A stretch of 64,000 bases of DNA from Cerasicoccus sp. TK19100. GTDB taxonomy: Bacteria > Verrucomicrobiota > Verrucomicrobiia > Opitutales > Cerasicoccaceae. Positions 27,093-35,591 of the stretch are shown one piece after another. The position numbers and the translations under genes were made by a program. The notes under the pieces are model-generated. The model made no database searches and had not been told where the DNA came from. It was given only the letters and a program-made list of their open reading frames with translations. The stretch's first letter is position 1; each line of letters begins with the position of its first letter. Where the stretch lies: positions 372,001-436,000 of the forward strand of contig NZ_JAPWDU010000002.1 in the NCBI RefSeq assembly GCF_027257155.1, read 5' to 3'.

Positions 27093-28700
27093 TCACACCA
27101 AGCTGAGCCCGACACCGATCAATACACCGTAAATCGCCAGGATCGCAACTTGCCGCTTTGTCTTTGAGCTCAATTCCAAGCGAAAGTTTTGCTGTCGCGT
27201 ATATTCGTTCGGTTTTTGCCGGTCTATCATCGCAAATAGGGAAGCAATTACCCACGCAACAACGAAGCCAAACACATTCCACCAGAGCCAGGAAACATCC
27301 TCGGCAAATTTCCACAGTAATCCGTTGCTAACCAAACCTGCGATCAGGCCGACCACCGCTGCGCGTGCCCCGATAAATTTCGTCAACAGCCCCATGGTAA
27401 ACAATGCCAACAACGGGCCATTGAGCAGCGAGCCGATCTTGTTCACCGACTCGACCACCGTGTCCGAGATGCCGCCCACCACGAAGGAGAACGCCAAACA
27501 CGCAACGCCCCACAGAACCGTGGTCAGCTTGGAAAGTATCAACTCCTGCTTGTCGCTCAGTTGACGCGGAGTCAGCCGGTGAATGAAGTCCTGCATCGTC
27601 ACCGCGCTCATGGAATTCAGCGTGGAGTCCAGCGACGACATCGCCGCGCCCAACACCCCAACAAGCACCAAACCAATTAGTCCGGTGGGAAACTGATGCA
27701 GGATAAAGACTGGCACCGCGAGGTTCAGGTCCGGCTCGCCCGGTTTGTCGGGGTTGATTTTCAGTTGCTCTAGAAACTCCGGGTGATACGCGGCAAATGA
27801 GCCAATCGCCACCCCCAGCAAACAGTAAGTCACCACGAGCGGGAACCGTAGCAGACCACCGATAAACAAGGCCTTATTGGTGTCTCCCACGCTTCGCGTT
27901 GCGAGGCTTCGCTGGGCCTGCGTCTGGTCGCAACCGTAGTAAGCCAGATAGAGAAAAAATCCGCCCAGCAGCATTGGCCAAAAGGCAAAAGTCTGCCCAT
28001 CACCCAGCCCCGTGCCCGAAAAATCGATAGCCTGCTTTCGCTCTGGCGGGAAAATGGCCAGGGTATCGCCGATGCCTCCATTGATGTTCACCGCCACCAC
28101 CACTGCTGCGATCACCGAGCCAAATATCAGGACGATCTGGATCACGTCCGACCAAATCACGGCCTTCATGCCGCCGAGAAAATCGTAAATAATCGTCGCC
28201 GCCATCAGGATCAGCACAGCCATGAGAAAATCCACCTGTAGCACGCGCGCGATCATCAGGCCGACGCCAAAGATCGTCACCCCGGTCGCAAAGGCGCGCA
28301 GGATCAGAAACAAGCCCGAGAGCAGCAGACGCGCCCGCAGGTCGAACCGGTCTTCCACGTATTGATAAACCGAAATAAGGTTCAGGCTGCGAAGCGCGGG
28401 CATGATCAGCAGCATCAGCCCGATCATCGCAAACGGCACGCCCAGCTCATACTGCAGCCAGACCAAGCCTCCGTTGAAGGCGACAAAGGCCGGCACGCCG
28501 AGCAGGCTATTCGTCGAGCATTGCGTCGCCATCGTCGATAAGGCGATCGCCAGCGGCCCCGAGCTGTTGCCGCCCAAGTAGTAGTCCTTCCGGTTGTGCT
28601 GACCGCGCGACAACCAGGCGCTCATGGCAATCAAACCAATCAGATAGGCGAATATAATCACCCAATCAAGCGGCCCGAAATTACCGTTCTCCGATGGCAT
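27093..28700 (-). CDS. sodium:solute symporter (SSS family)
   Basis: 535 residues from the ATG at 28698-28700; a TTG at 28736 would add 12. About 13 membrane segments. The family pattern is visible: DWVIIFAYLIGLIAMSAWLS, KDYYLGGNSSGPLAIALSTMATQCS, and the conserved Na+-site region GVLGAAMSSLDSTLNSMSAVTMQDFI. It imports a solute with Na+ across the cytoplasmic membrane; members transport sugars, sialic acid, proline and others, and the substrate is not readable here. It is downstream of a small conserved gene and ruvX on the same strand. Confidence 0.9.
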   Translation of the reverse strand: MPSENGNFGPLDWVIIFAYLIGLIAMSAWLSRGQHNRKDYYLGGNSSGPLAIALSTMATQCSTNSLLGVPAFVAFNGGLVWLQYELGVPFAMIGLMLLIMPALRSLNLISVYQYVEDRFDLRARLLLSGLFLILRAFATGVTIFGVGLMIARVLQVDFLMAVLILMAATIIYDFLGGMKAVIWSDVIQIVLIFGSVIAAVVVAVNINGGIGDTLAIFPPERKQAIDFSGTGLGDGQTFAFWPMLLGGFFLYLAYYGCDQTQAQRSLATRSVGDTNKALFIGGLLRFPLVVTYCLLGVAIGSFAAYHPEFLEQLKINPDKPGEPDLNLAVPVFILHQFPTGLIGLVLVGVLGAAMSSLDSTLNSMSAVTMQDFIHRLTPRQLSDKQELILSKLTTVLWGVACLAFSFVVGGISDTVVESVNKIGSLLNGPLLALFTMGLLTKFIGARAAVVGLIAGLVSNGLLWKFAEDVSWLWWNVFGFVVAWVIASLFAMIDRQKPNEYTRQQNFRLELSSKTKRQVAILAIYGVLIGVGLSLV

Positions 28701-28748
28701 GCAATAAGCCGTAAGGACGAATGTCGCCGCCGACAATGACCTTTTCGG

Positions 28749-28955
28749 CTAAGCCTCGCCCAAACGCCAAATTTGTGCGCGCCCCTTGCGCTGACTACGG
28801 TCCAGCCGGATGTCACTTTGCAACTGCTTTGCCCACTCCGGGCAAGGGCGCTCGTAAGGCAAGTCTGCTGATTCCTTCAATTCCCGCCAAGTCAAGCCAC
28901 CGGGCGTTTGCCGGAGTTGGGTTTGGATACGTTCCCTGAATTCCACGTAGGTCAC
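28749..28955 (-). CDS. small conserved protein between ruvX and the symporter
   Basis: 68 residues: MTYVEFRERIQTQLRQTPGG, then LTWRELKESADLPYERPCPEWAKQL. The pattern of an N-terminal helix, a GGLTWxELK turn and LPYxRPCPxW is one I recall from conserved small proteins in several bacteria, and looks like a short DNA- or RNA-binding wedge. It overlaps ruvX by four bases (28952-28955). Function unknown. Confidence 0.65.
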   Translation of the reverse strand: MTYVEFRERIQTQLRQTPGGLTWRELKESADLPYERPCPEWAKQLQSDIRLDRSQRKGRAQIWRLGEA

Positions 28956-29422
28956 TCATCCGAAGGTAACAGCACGGGCTGCCCGCCGTCGAGAAAATCC
29001 TGCAAGATCAGCGCCGCAGCGCGGGAGTCGAGATTGCCACTACGGCGCTCCTGCTGCTTGGCCTTCACCGACTTTTTGGAGCGGCTTTTTTGCGGCTTGT
29101 TGGTGCGCATCTGAGACTCGGCAGCCTGCGAGGTCAGGCGTTCGTCAGTGCGGTGAACCGGCAGGCCAAACTTGGCCTCCAACTCCGCAATAAAGGCGTC
29201 GACCTCCTTGGCCTTAAAGCCGACCGAGCCGTCCATATTAAAGGGATAGCCCACAACCAGCTCGCCAATGCGCCGCTGCTGAATCTCGCGCCCGATATGC
29301 GCCAATCGCGCCTCCCGGGTCGGCTCCACTGCCGCCGGGATCGGCACCGCCAGGCGCACGTCGCCATCGCCCGTGCTCAAGCCAATGCGTTTCTCACCGT
29401 AGTCTATACCCAGGTAGTTCAT
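28952..29422 (-). CDS. ruvX: RuvX/YqgF family RNase H-like nuclease
   Basis: 156 residues, normal length. N-terminal motif YLGIDYGEKRIGLS with the first catalytic Asp, then VVGYPFNMDGS, and DERLTS before a late Asp in LDSRAAALILQDFL. Family members resolve Holliday junctions or trim 16S rRNA ends. There is a basic insertion NKPQKSRSKKSVKAKQQERR at about residues 108-128, where family members usually have a shorter linker. First gene of a three-gene minus-strand operon. Confidence 0.9.
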   Translation of the reverse strand: MNYLGIDYGEKRIGLSTGDGDVRLAVPIPAAVEPTREARLAHIGREIQQRRIGELVVGYPFNMDGSVGFKAKEVDAFIAELEAKFGLPVHRTDERLTSQAAESQMRTNKPQKSRSKKSVKAKQQERRSGNLDSRAAALILQDFLDGGQPVLLPSDE

Positions 29423-29435
29423 GCGTTATTCAGGA

Positions 29436-29447
29436 TTAACTACGAAT
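29436..29447 (+). repeat. intergenic copy of TTAACTACGAAT repeat
   Basis: TTAACTACGAAT as at 11596, followed here by ATCGCGAATGCACGCGGATTC, a series of CGAATGCACG-type words seen as short intergenic repeats in other environmental genomes. It lies in the 141-bp gap upstream of ruvX. Nothing else was found in the gap. Confidence 0.4.
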
Positions 29448-29563
29448 ATCGCGAATGCACGCGGATTCTTTGCACGTCACGATAAGCCGTGCGGAAACGC
29501 TCTGTCGTTTCCACCCGGCAACTCAACCGCATACTTTCGCGATACTCCTGGTGCTCAACTTGC

Positions 29564-30658
29564 CTACATCAACTTCTGCCAAGTCGCATCAGCGCCAAGT
29601 TGCTTGACTAGCTTCTTGATCTCCTGGGCCTTGTCCTTGGGGCACACGAGGGTCGCGTCCTTGGTGCGGACTACGATCATGTCGTCCACGCCGACGAGGG
29701 CCAACAGGTGGCCGTCGCCGTTTTCGCTGAGGACAATGTTACCACTGCCCTGCTCGACCCAGCCATCGCCCTTGATGACATTTTCGGCGGCGTCCTTGTC
29801 GTGGTGGCGGGCTATTGCGGGCCACGCACCAACGTCATCCCAGTCAAAAGCCGAGGGCAGCGTTACCACGTTGTCAGCCTTTTCCATGAGGGCGAAGTCG
29901 ATGGAGATCTTCTCGAAAGTCGGGTATTCGCGGGCCAGCAACTCGTCGATGGGCTCCTTGGCGGCCAGGGCGGTCTTCACCTTCTCCAGCGAGGCGTAGA
30001 GTGAGGGTGAGTGCTGCGCAAAAGCGGCGTCAACCGTGTTAACGGTCCACACAAACATGCCGGCATTCCAATAATACTCGCCGGATTCCACGTACTGCTT
30101 GGCGGTCTCCAAGTCGGGCTTTTCGACGAAGCGCTGCACCTTAAATACCGGCAAGCCGTCGAGCTCGTCATACTGCTCGCCCTTATGAACGTAGCCAAAG
30201 CCGGTCGCCGGATACTGCGGCTCAATGCCGACGGTAACGAGTACCGACTGCTTCGCGGCGGCCTCAAAGGCGGCCCCCAATACGCGGCGAAAGCCCGCGC
30301 CATCGTGAATCACGTGGTCGGCTGGCAACATGGCAAAAACGCCCTCCGGGTCACGTGCGCGGACGAGCTCCATGGCCAGACCAACGGCAGGCGCGGTGTC
30401 ACGGCCAACGGGCTCGGCGATCACGTTGTCCGCCGGCAGCATCGGGCATACGTCGATCACTGCGTCGCGCTGCTCGGCATTGGTAATGATCAACACGTTG
30501 GCCATCGGGACCAATCCCTCGAGGCGTTCCACGGTCTGCGTGAGCATCGGCTTTTCGCCAACGATCGGCAGCAGGTGCTTTGGGCGGCGTAAACGGCTTT
30601 GTGGCCAGAAGCGCTCACCGCGCCCCCCAGCCATGATAACGACGAATTTTTCGGGCAT
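29564..30658 (-). CDS. manC: mannose-1-phosphate guanylyltransferase
   Basis: 364 residues from the ATG at 30658 (MPEKFVVIMAGGRGERFW); an upstream start at 30685 would add nine unrelated residues. GxGxR-type pyrophosphorylase motif AGGRGERFWPQSR, FVEKPD for the sugar-phosphate site and YYWNAGMFVW. This is a monofunctional GDP-mannose pyrophosphorylase making GDP-mannose for surface polysaccharide; there is no C-terminal isomerase domain. Single gene divergent from the SHD1-like secreted protein gene. Confidence 0.9.
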   Translation of the reverse strand: MPEKFVVIMAGGRGERFWPQSRLRRPKHLLPIVGEKPMLTQTVERLEGLVPMANVLIITNAEQRDAVIDVCPMLPADNVIAEPVGRDTAPAVGLAMELVRARDPEGVFAMLPADHVIHDGAGFRRVLGAAFEAAAKQSVLVTVGIEPQYPATGFGYVHKGEQYDELDGLPVFKVQRFVEKPDLETAKQYVESGEYYWNAGMFVWTVNTVDAAFAQHSPSLYASLEKVKTALAAKEPIDELLAREYPTFEKISIDFALMEKADNVVTLPSAFDWDDVGAWPAIARHHDKDAAENVIKGDGWVEQGSGNIVLSENGDGHLLALVGVDDMIVVRTKDATLVCPKDKAQEIKKLVKQLGADATWQKLM

Positions 30659-30779
30659 GAAGATCAGCATGTCCAAGCCATCCACAAGTTCAATCCCGTT
30701 CCTTGTTTTTTACTCGCTCTGAGGGAACATAATCGACAATTAATTATGTTTATATTATAAAAACATGGGAACTCTGTAA

Positions 30780-30807
30780 TTGAATTGGGGTTTCAATCTG
30801 CTAGAAT
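30780..30807 (+). promoter_or_regulatory. candidate promoter of the SHD1-like secreted protein gene
   Basis: TTGAAT (30780-30785), 16-base spacer, TAGAAT (30802-30807). Predicted transcription start is about four bases before the ATG at 30818. Confidence 0.4.
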
Positions 30808-30817
30808 CACTCCTGTT

Positions 30818-31516
30818 ATGAACAAAGCCATCATTCGCTCCCTCTTTACTTTTCTGCTTTTCTGCGGCCTTGCACAAGCCAAAGAGGAGTTTCGCGAATT
30901 CACCAGCGCCAGCGGCCAAACCATGATTGCCCGACCGGTTGCGGTTATTGGGAGCAATGTTCGCATTGAGCGCGAGGACGGCTCGGAGTTCAATGTCGAC
31001 GTCACCATATTTTCCAAGGAAGACCAGGCCTACCTCAAGAGTTGGACGCTGAAGTTTTTGGTCGACCAAGGGCGTTTGTTGAAAATTAACGCCAAGGGCT
31101 CCAGCAGCAATCCCGAGAAATCCCAAACCGAATCCACCAAAATGAAAACCTGGGAGGGCTTTTACTTGGTCAATGTTGAAAACATCAGCGACATTGATAT
31201 CGACGACCTGCGAATCGAATACGAACTCTTTGTTTACGACGACCTTGCCGCAGCGGACAAGAGAAGAGCCGGCGACATTGATTCGAAGACCGGCACCTTT
31301 GATGTTAAACGACTTTCCGCGCGCAAATCCGTCGATTTCGAATCCGAGCACGTCAAAATGATGGAGACCGAACTCAAATCGGGCTGGCGTTACATCAATG
31401 GCGGCGACGAGGAATCCAAGGACAAGCTGGAAGGCATTCGCATGAAAATCTATTCCGGCAAGGAGCTGCTCATGCGCTACGCCACTACCGACAACCTCTG
31501 GAGCAAATACAAGTAA
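30818..31516 (+). CDS. secreted protein with SHD1-like N-terminal domain
   Basis: 232 residues from the ATG at 30818; an upstream TTG at 30785 would add 11 before the signal peptide. Signal peptide MNKAIIRSLFTFLLFCGLAQA, cut before KEEF. Residues about 22-75 (REFTSASGQTMIARPVAVIG, then FSKEDQAYLKSW) resemble the SLA1-homology-domain-1 unit common in Planctomycetes and Verrucomicrobia secreted proteins. The rest is a beta-type domain with no motif I recognise. Likely periplasmic. Confidence 0.75.
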   Translation: MNKAIIRSLFTFLLFCGLAQAKEEFREFTSASGQTMIARPVAVIGSNVRIEREDGSEFNVDVTIFSKEDQAYLKSWTLKFLVDQGRLLKINAKGSSSNPEKSQTESTKMKTWEGFYLVNVENISDIDIDDLRIEYELFVYDDLAAADKRRAGDIDSKTGTFDVKRLSARKSVDFESEHVKMMETELKSGWRYINGGDEESKDKLEGIRMKIYSGKELLMRYATTDNLWSKYK

Positions 31517-31575
31517 GCCGCCGCGAAGTAAGAAATCGCTTTGCAATGTGAGCCGCGGGCGATTCTCTGTCAGGC

Positions 31576-32721
31576 ATGTCCCTGACACCGGAGCAAATTT
31601 CCCGTTACTCGCGCCACGTGCGCCTGCCTCAAGTCGGCCTCGAAGGCCAGGAAAAGCTGGCCAAGGCCCGCGTGCTAATAGTCGGCCTCGGCGGTCTGGG
31701 CAGCCCGGCTTCACTCTACTTGGCGGCAGCGGGCATCGGCACCTTGGGGCTGGCGGAATTCGACGCCGTCGAGCCGCATAATCTCCAGCGCCAAATCCTG
31801 CATGGTGACGCCGATTCCGGCCGCTCCAAACTGGAATCGGGTATGGAGAGCCTGCGCGCCATCAACCCGGGTATCCAATTAATCCCCCATCCTGAGGGTG
31901 TCCAGGCCGACAACGCGGTGGACCTCTTTAGCCAGTACGACGTCATCGTTGACGGCACAGACAATTTCCCCACGCGTTACTTAAATAACGACGCCGCATT
32001 CTTCGCCGGCAAGCCGCTGGTTTATGGCAGCGTATTCCAGTTCGAGGGGCAGGTCTCGCTTTTTGAACCGCGTGCTGGTGGCCCTTGCTACCGTTGCCTG
32101 TTCCCGCAAATGCCGGAGCCCGGCACGGTGCCCAATTGTGAGGAGGCTGGTGTCTTCGGCGCGCTATGCGGCGTAATCGGCAGCTACCAGGCAATGGAGG
32201 CGATCAAGCGCATCGTGGGCATTGGCGAGAGCTTACAGGGCCGCCTGCTGGTCGTTGACAGCCTGGCTCAGCGCCACCGCACACTCAAGCTCAAGCCCGA
32301 TCCGCAGTGCCCGCTTTGTGGTGAGGCCCCCGCGATTACAGAAATCAAGGCGGACACCTACGAGTGGTCTTGCGCCGAGCCGGAAACTCCGGCAGAAGAG
32401 TCCCCCATGGAAGTTACCGTTCAAGATGCGCACAGCTTGCTCCAGCACGAGAACCCGCCCGCCTTGCTCGACGTCCGCGAGGACTTCGAGGTCGCGATCT
32501 GCAAGATCGACGGTGCCCGCGTCATCCCACTCGGCGAACTTCCCGAGCGCTACACCGAGCTCGACGCCAAGCAACCGCTGCTCGTTTACTGCCACCACGG
32601 CATGCGCAGCCTGAAGGCCGCCCACTTCTTACGTTCCAAGGGAGTTGAAACCGCCACGAGTATCGCCGGCGGCATCGATGCCTGGGCCCGCGAAATCGAG
32701 CCCGGCATAGCGCGGTATTAA
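31576..32721 (+). CDS. MoeB/ThiF-type adenylyltransferase fused to rhodanese
   Basis: 381 residues. N-terminal E1-like domain (about 1-250): GLGGLGSPASLYLAAAGIG for ATP binding, the NLQRQ motif, CYRC and CPLC zinc pairs, both intact. C-terminal rhodanese (about 280-381) with the active-site C339 in LVYCHHGMRS. This is the MoeZ architecture: it activates the C-terminus of ThiS or MoaD-like carriers by adenylation and then transfers sulfur. It serves molybdopterin, thiamine or thiolation pathways; the carrier is not in this window. Convergent with the haem ABC gene 20 bases away. Confidence 0.9.
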   Translation: MSLTPEQISRYSRHVRLPQVGLEGQEKLAKARVLIVGLGGLGSPASLYLAAAGIGTLGLAEFDAVEPHNLQRQILHGDADSGRSKLESGMESLRAINPGIQLIPHPEGVQADNAVDLFSQYDVIVDGTDNFPTRYLNNDAAFFAGKPLVYGSVFQFEGQVSLFEPRAGGPCYRCLFPQMPEPGTVPNCEEAGVFGALCGVIGSYQAMEAIKRIVGIGESLQGRLLVVDSLAQRHRTLKLKPDPQCPLCGEAPAITEIKADTYEWSCAEPETPAEESPMEVTVQDAHSLLQHENPPALLDVREDFEVAICKIDGARVIPLGELPERYTELDAKQPLLVYCHHGMRSLKAAHFLRSKGVETATSIAGGIDAWAREIEPGIARY

Positions 32722-32741
32722 GCGTAGCCGCTAAGGTTAAT

Positions 32742-33527
32742 TTACTTCGGCAAGGTCGCCAGAACGCGCTGACCGTCTTGCTCGATGAGCGTCGCTTTGA
32801 CGCCGAAAACATCGCTAACCACCTCGGGCGAAAGGGCTTTTACCACGGGGCCACTGGCGCGGACCATGCCATCGTAAATCACCACACAACTATCGGCATA
32901 AGCCAGTGCGAGGTTGAAATCGTGGAGGATGCAGGCCACGCCAACGCCTTTGTCCGCCAGGCGGCGGGCTTCCCGCAGGCAAGTGTGCTGGTGCGAAATG
33001 TCGAGGTTGTTCGTTGGCTCGTCGAGTAGCAGGTAGGACGTTTCCTTCGCCGCGCCGTCGCCCGGCCAAACCTGCGCCAGGCAGCGCGCAAGCTGCACGC
33101 GCTGACGCTCACCGCCGGACAGGCTCAGATAATGCCGGTTCGCGAAATTCGTGATGTCGGCCCACTCCATGGCGAGGTCGACCACCTTTTCTTCGTCCAT
33201 GCTCACATCAGCCTTGGCGTGCGGCAGACGCCCCATTTCAACGACTTCGCGCACGGTAAAATTAAAGCCCAGTTGCGAGGTCTGCGGCAGCACCGAGCGA
33301 CGGCGCGCCAAGGCGTCCGCGCTGTAGTCTTTCAGCGGTTTGCCGTCGAGCGTTACCTTGCCGGTCTCGGGCGATACGCTGCCGCTGAGCAGGCGAAAGA
33401 GCGAGGTCTTGCCCGCACCATTTGGGCCCAAAATGGCGATCACCTTGCCCGGCTCGACGTCTACCGAAACGTTGTCCACCACCGTGTGGCGACCGTAGGA
33501 CATGGAAACTTTTTCCGCGCGCAGCAT
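32742..33527 (-). CDS. hmuV: haemin ABC transporter ATP-binding protein
   Basis: 261 residues. The ATG at 33527 is used; 51 residues that would precede it in frame are the upstream permease read out of frame. Walker A LGPNGAGKTSLFRL, signature LSLSGGERQRVQLA and Walker B YLLLDEPTNNLDI, with the H-loop in ILHDFNLAL. It energises haem import. It is last of hmuTUV, two bases after hmuU. Confidence 0.9.
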   Translation of the reverse strand: MLRAEKVSMSYGRHTVVDNVSVDVEPGKVIAILGPNGAGKTSLFRLLSGSVSPETGKVTLDGKPLKDYSADALARRRSVLPQTSQLGFNFTVREVVEMGRLPHAKADVSMDEEKVVDLAMEWADITNFANRHYLSLSGGERQRVQLARCLAQVWPGDGAAKETSYLLLDEPTNNLDISHQHTCLREARRLADKGVGVACILHDFNLALAYADSCVVIYDGMVRASGPVVKALSPEVVSDVFGVKATLIEQDGQRVLATLPK

Positions 33528-33529
33528 GG

Positions 33530-34588
33530 CTAAATACTCATCTCCTTTCGTGATTTCAGCAAGAGCATCAGGAAGAATGGTCCGCCGATCAGCGCCGTGA
33601 GGATGCCGATCTGCAGCTCTGCCGGGGACACAATCGTGCGCGCCAGCGAGTCGGCGATTAGCAGAAGAATGGCCCCGCACAGCGCGCTCGCCGGTAGCAA
33701 AAAACGATGGTCCGGCCCGAAGCCCAGGCGGATAATGTGCGGTGCCACCAGCCCGACAAAGCCAATGCCACCCGTGAAGCCGACCGTCACGCCGACCATC
33801 AGCGCACTGACCACGATGGCGATACGCTTGACCTTGGGGACGTCCACGCCGAGGTGATAGGCCTCCAGCTCACCGAACAGAAATGCATTGAGCGGCTTGC
33901 CCAGCGCGAGCGACAGGCCCAGACAAGGCAACAGCACCAGCGCGGTAATGCCCACGACCGGCCACATGACGCCATTGAGGCTGCCCAGGCTCCAAAACGT
34001 AAAGGACTGCAGTTGATCCGCCGTCGCAATCCGCGTCACCGCCAGACCGATCAGGGCGCCGCCAATGGCGTTAATCGCAATGCCGGTCAGAAGCATGGAG
34101 GCAACATGAATACGACCGCCCACGCGTGACAGTTGATAAATAAGAAACGTGATGCCAACCCCGCCTGCCATAGCGCAGATCGGCGTCGCGGCATAGACCA
34201 GCCAGTCACCACTAAGCCCAAAATACGGCATCACGATAATCGACACCACCGCGCCCATCGCCGAGCCGCTGGAGACACCAATCAGCCCTGGGTCCGCCAA
34301 AGGGTTGCGAAACAGACCCTGCATCAGCGCGCCCGCGACCGCCAGCCCCGCCCCAACCAGCATCGCCATTACGATGCGCGGGAAGCGAAGATTCCAGATG
34401 GTCGGATCGGCCCAGGTACGATCATCCGCCGCCGCGAACAGCAAGCGGTCTTTCAAGACCGTGAATACCTCGCCACAGGTCGTGTCGAGGGGGCCTATAT
34501 CAAGCGCCGCCACCCCAATCGCGAGCATGAGAACGACTAGGGCGGCCAGTATATAAATACGGCGCTTGGCAGGAATGCGCAGTGGCAT
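33530..34588 (-). CDS. hmuU: haemin ABC transporter permease (FecCD family)
   Basis: 352 residues with about ten membrane segments. FecCD signature RFPRIVMAMLVGAGLAVAGALMQGLFRNPLADPGLIG and the late GFTGGIGFVGLVAPHIIR coupling region. It forms the membrane channel for haem or iron-complex import. Co-transcribed with hmuT and hmuV. Confidence 0.92.
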   Translation of the reverse strand: MPLRIPAKRRIYILAALVVLMLAIGVAALDIGPLDTTCGEVFTVLKDRLLFAAADDRTWADPTIWNLRFPRIVMAMLVGAGLAVAGALMQGLFRNPLADPGLIGVSSGSAMGAVVSIIVMPYFGLSGDWLVYAATPICAMAGGVGITFLIYQLSRVGGRIHVASMLLTGIAINAIGGALIGLAVTRIATADQLQSFTFWSLGSLNGVMWPVVGITALVLLPCLGLSLALGKPLNAFLFGELEAYHLGVDVPKVKRIAIVVSALMVGVTVGFTGGIGFVGLVAPHIIRLGFGPDHRFLLPASALCGAILLLIADSLARTIVSPAELQIGILTALIGGPFFLMLLLKSRKEMSI

Positions 34589-34628
34589 GTCAGCTAGCTA
34601 GAACGTGCAGTTTGGCTTTGGCAAAGGC

Positions 34629-35498
34629 TTAATTGGCGGCAGTGGCCAAATGACTACTCCAGCGGTTAACTGCTTCTCCCAGGCGCGGCCCGAAAGACAG
34701 ATCATCCATCGGCACTGCGTAGATTGTTCCGTTTTTCACCGCCTTGGTGTTGGCCAACCCAGGCAGCGTTTTCATGGCTTCCACGCTTTCTGGTGAAGCA
34801 CCATGGCTGTCGGAAACACCGACAAAAATAACGTCGGGATCGGTCTTGATCAGCGATTCGATCGACATGCCCTGGAAGTTCTTGAACTCGACCGCATTCG
34901 CGCCACCAGCCAATGAAATGAGCTCATCCGACCGTGTCCCCTCGCCACCGGCACGTCCACCACCTGCGCCGGTGGGCGGAGTGATGAAGAACACCGCAGT
35001 CGGCTTGCTGCTCCAGGCGCTTGCGGCTTCCTGGGTAGCGGCGATGGAGGCCTTAACCTCGGCGATAATTTCGTTTGCCTGTTCGGTTTTGCCGAGCTTC
35101 TGGCCAATGTCAGTCAGGCCCTGCTCCAGCGCTTCTACGCTGTTGGGCTCGGGAATCCAGACGATCGGTGCACCCATTTGCTTGAGCATTTTCTTGGCGG
35201 CTGGCGGCCCAAGCGTCTCGGTAGCGACAATGAGACTCGGACGCATCGACATGATACCCTCCGGCGTAATGTTGCGAATGTAACCGACCTGTGGCAGGTC
35301 GCGGACCGCCGCCGGATACTGGCTGGAAAGGTCAACCGCGACCACGTCATCGCCGGAACCCAGCGCAAATACGATCTCCGTCGCGGCACCGCCCACGGTG
35401 ACAATCCGGTTCTTGGATTCCGCTTGCAGCGAAATGGCCGTGAGCGTGACCGCGAGGATCAGGCTGAATTGGATTCGAATAGCATGAAATTGAGACAT
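34629..35498 (-). CDS. hmuT: haemin ABC transporter substrate-binding protein
   Basis: 289 residues from the ATG at 35498; an upstream start at 35540 would add 14. Signal peptide ends in SLQA before ESKNR. The body is a class III binding fold: VTVGGAATEIVFALGSGDDVVAVD at the N-lobe, PPAAKKMLKQMGAPIVWIPEP at the hinge helix. It captures haem in the periplasm for HmuUV. Divergent from hmuS; the 93-bp gap has no clear Fur box. Confidence 0.9.
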   Translation of the reverse strand: MSQFHAIRIQFSLILAVTLTAISLQAESKNRIVTVGGAATEIVFALGSGDDVVAVDLSSQYPAAVRDLPQVGYIRNITPEGIMSMRPSLIVATETLGPPAAKKMLKQMGAPIVWIPEPNSVEALEQGLTDIGQKLGKTEQANEIIAEVKASIAATQEAASAWSSKPTAVFFITPPTGAGGGRAGGEGTRSDELISLAGGANAVEFKNFQGMSIESLIKTDPDVIFVGVSDSHGASPESVEAMKTLPGLANTKAVKNGTIYAVPMDDLSFGPRLGEAVNRWSSHLATAAN

Positions 35499-35591
35499 AA
35501 TTTCAAAAAGTTGCTTTTTCGTGTTGACGCGGGCAAGCATTTTTTAGCTGATGGGACTCGTTCTCACTTGTTTGCGAACATTTATTTTTCA

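Noticed and set aside
35499-35591. Fur box between hmuT and hmuS
   Set aside because: Only a partial palindrome (TGATGGG...TCTCA) is present; too weak to call.
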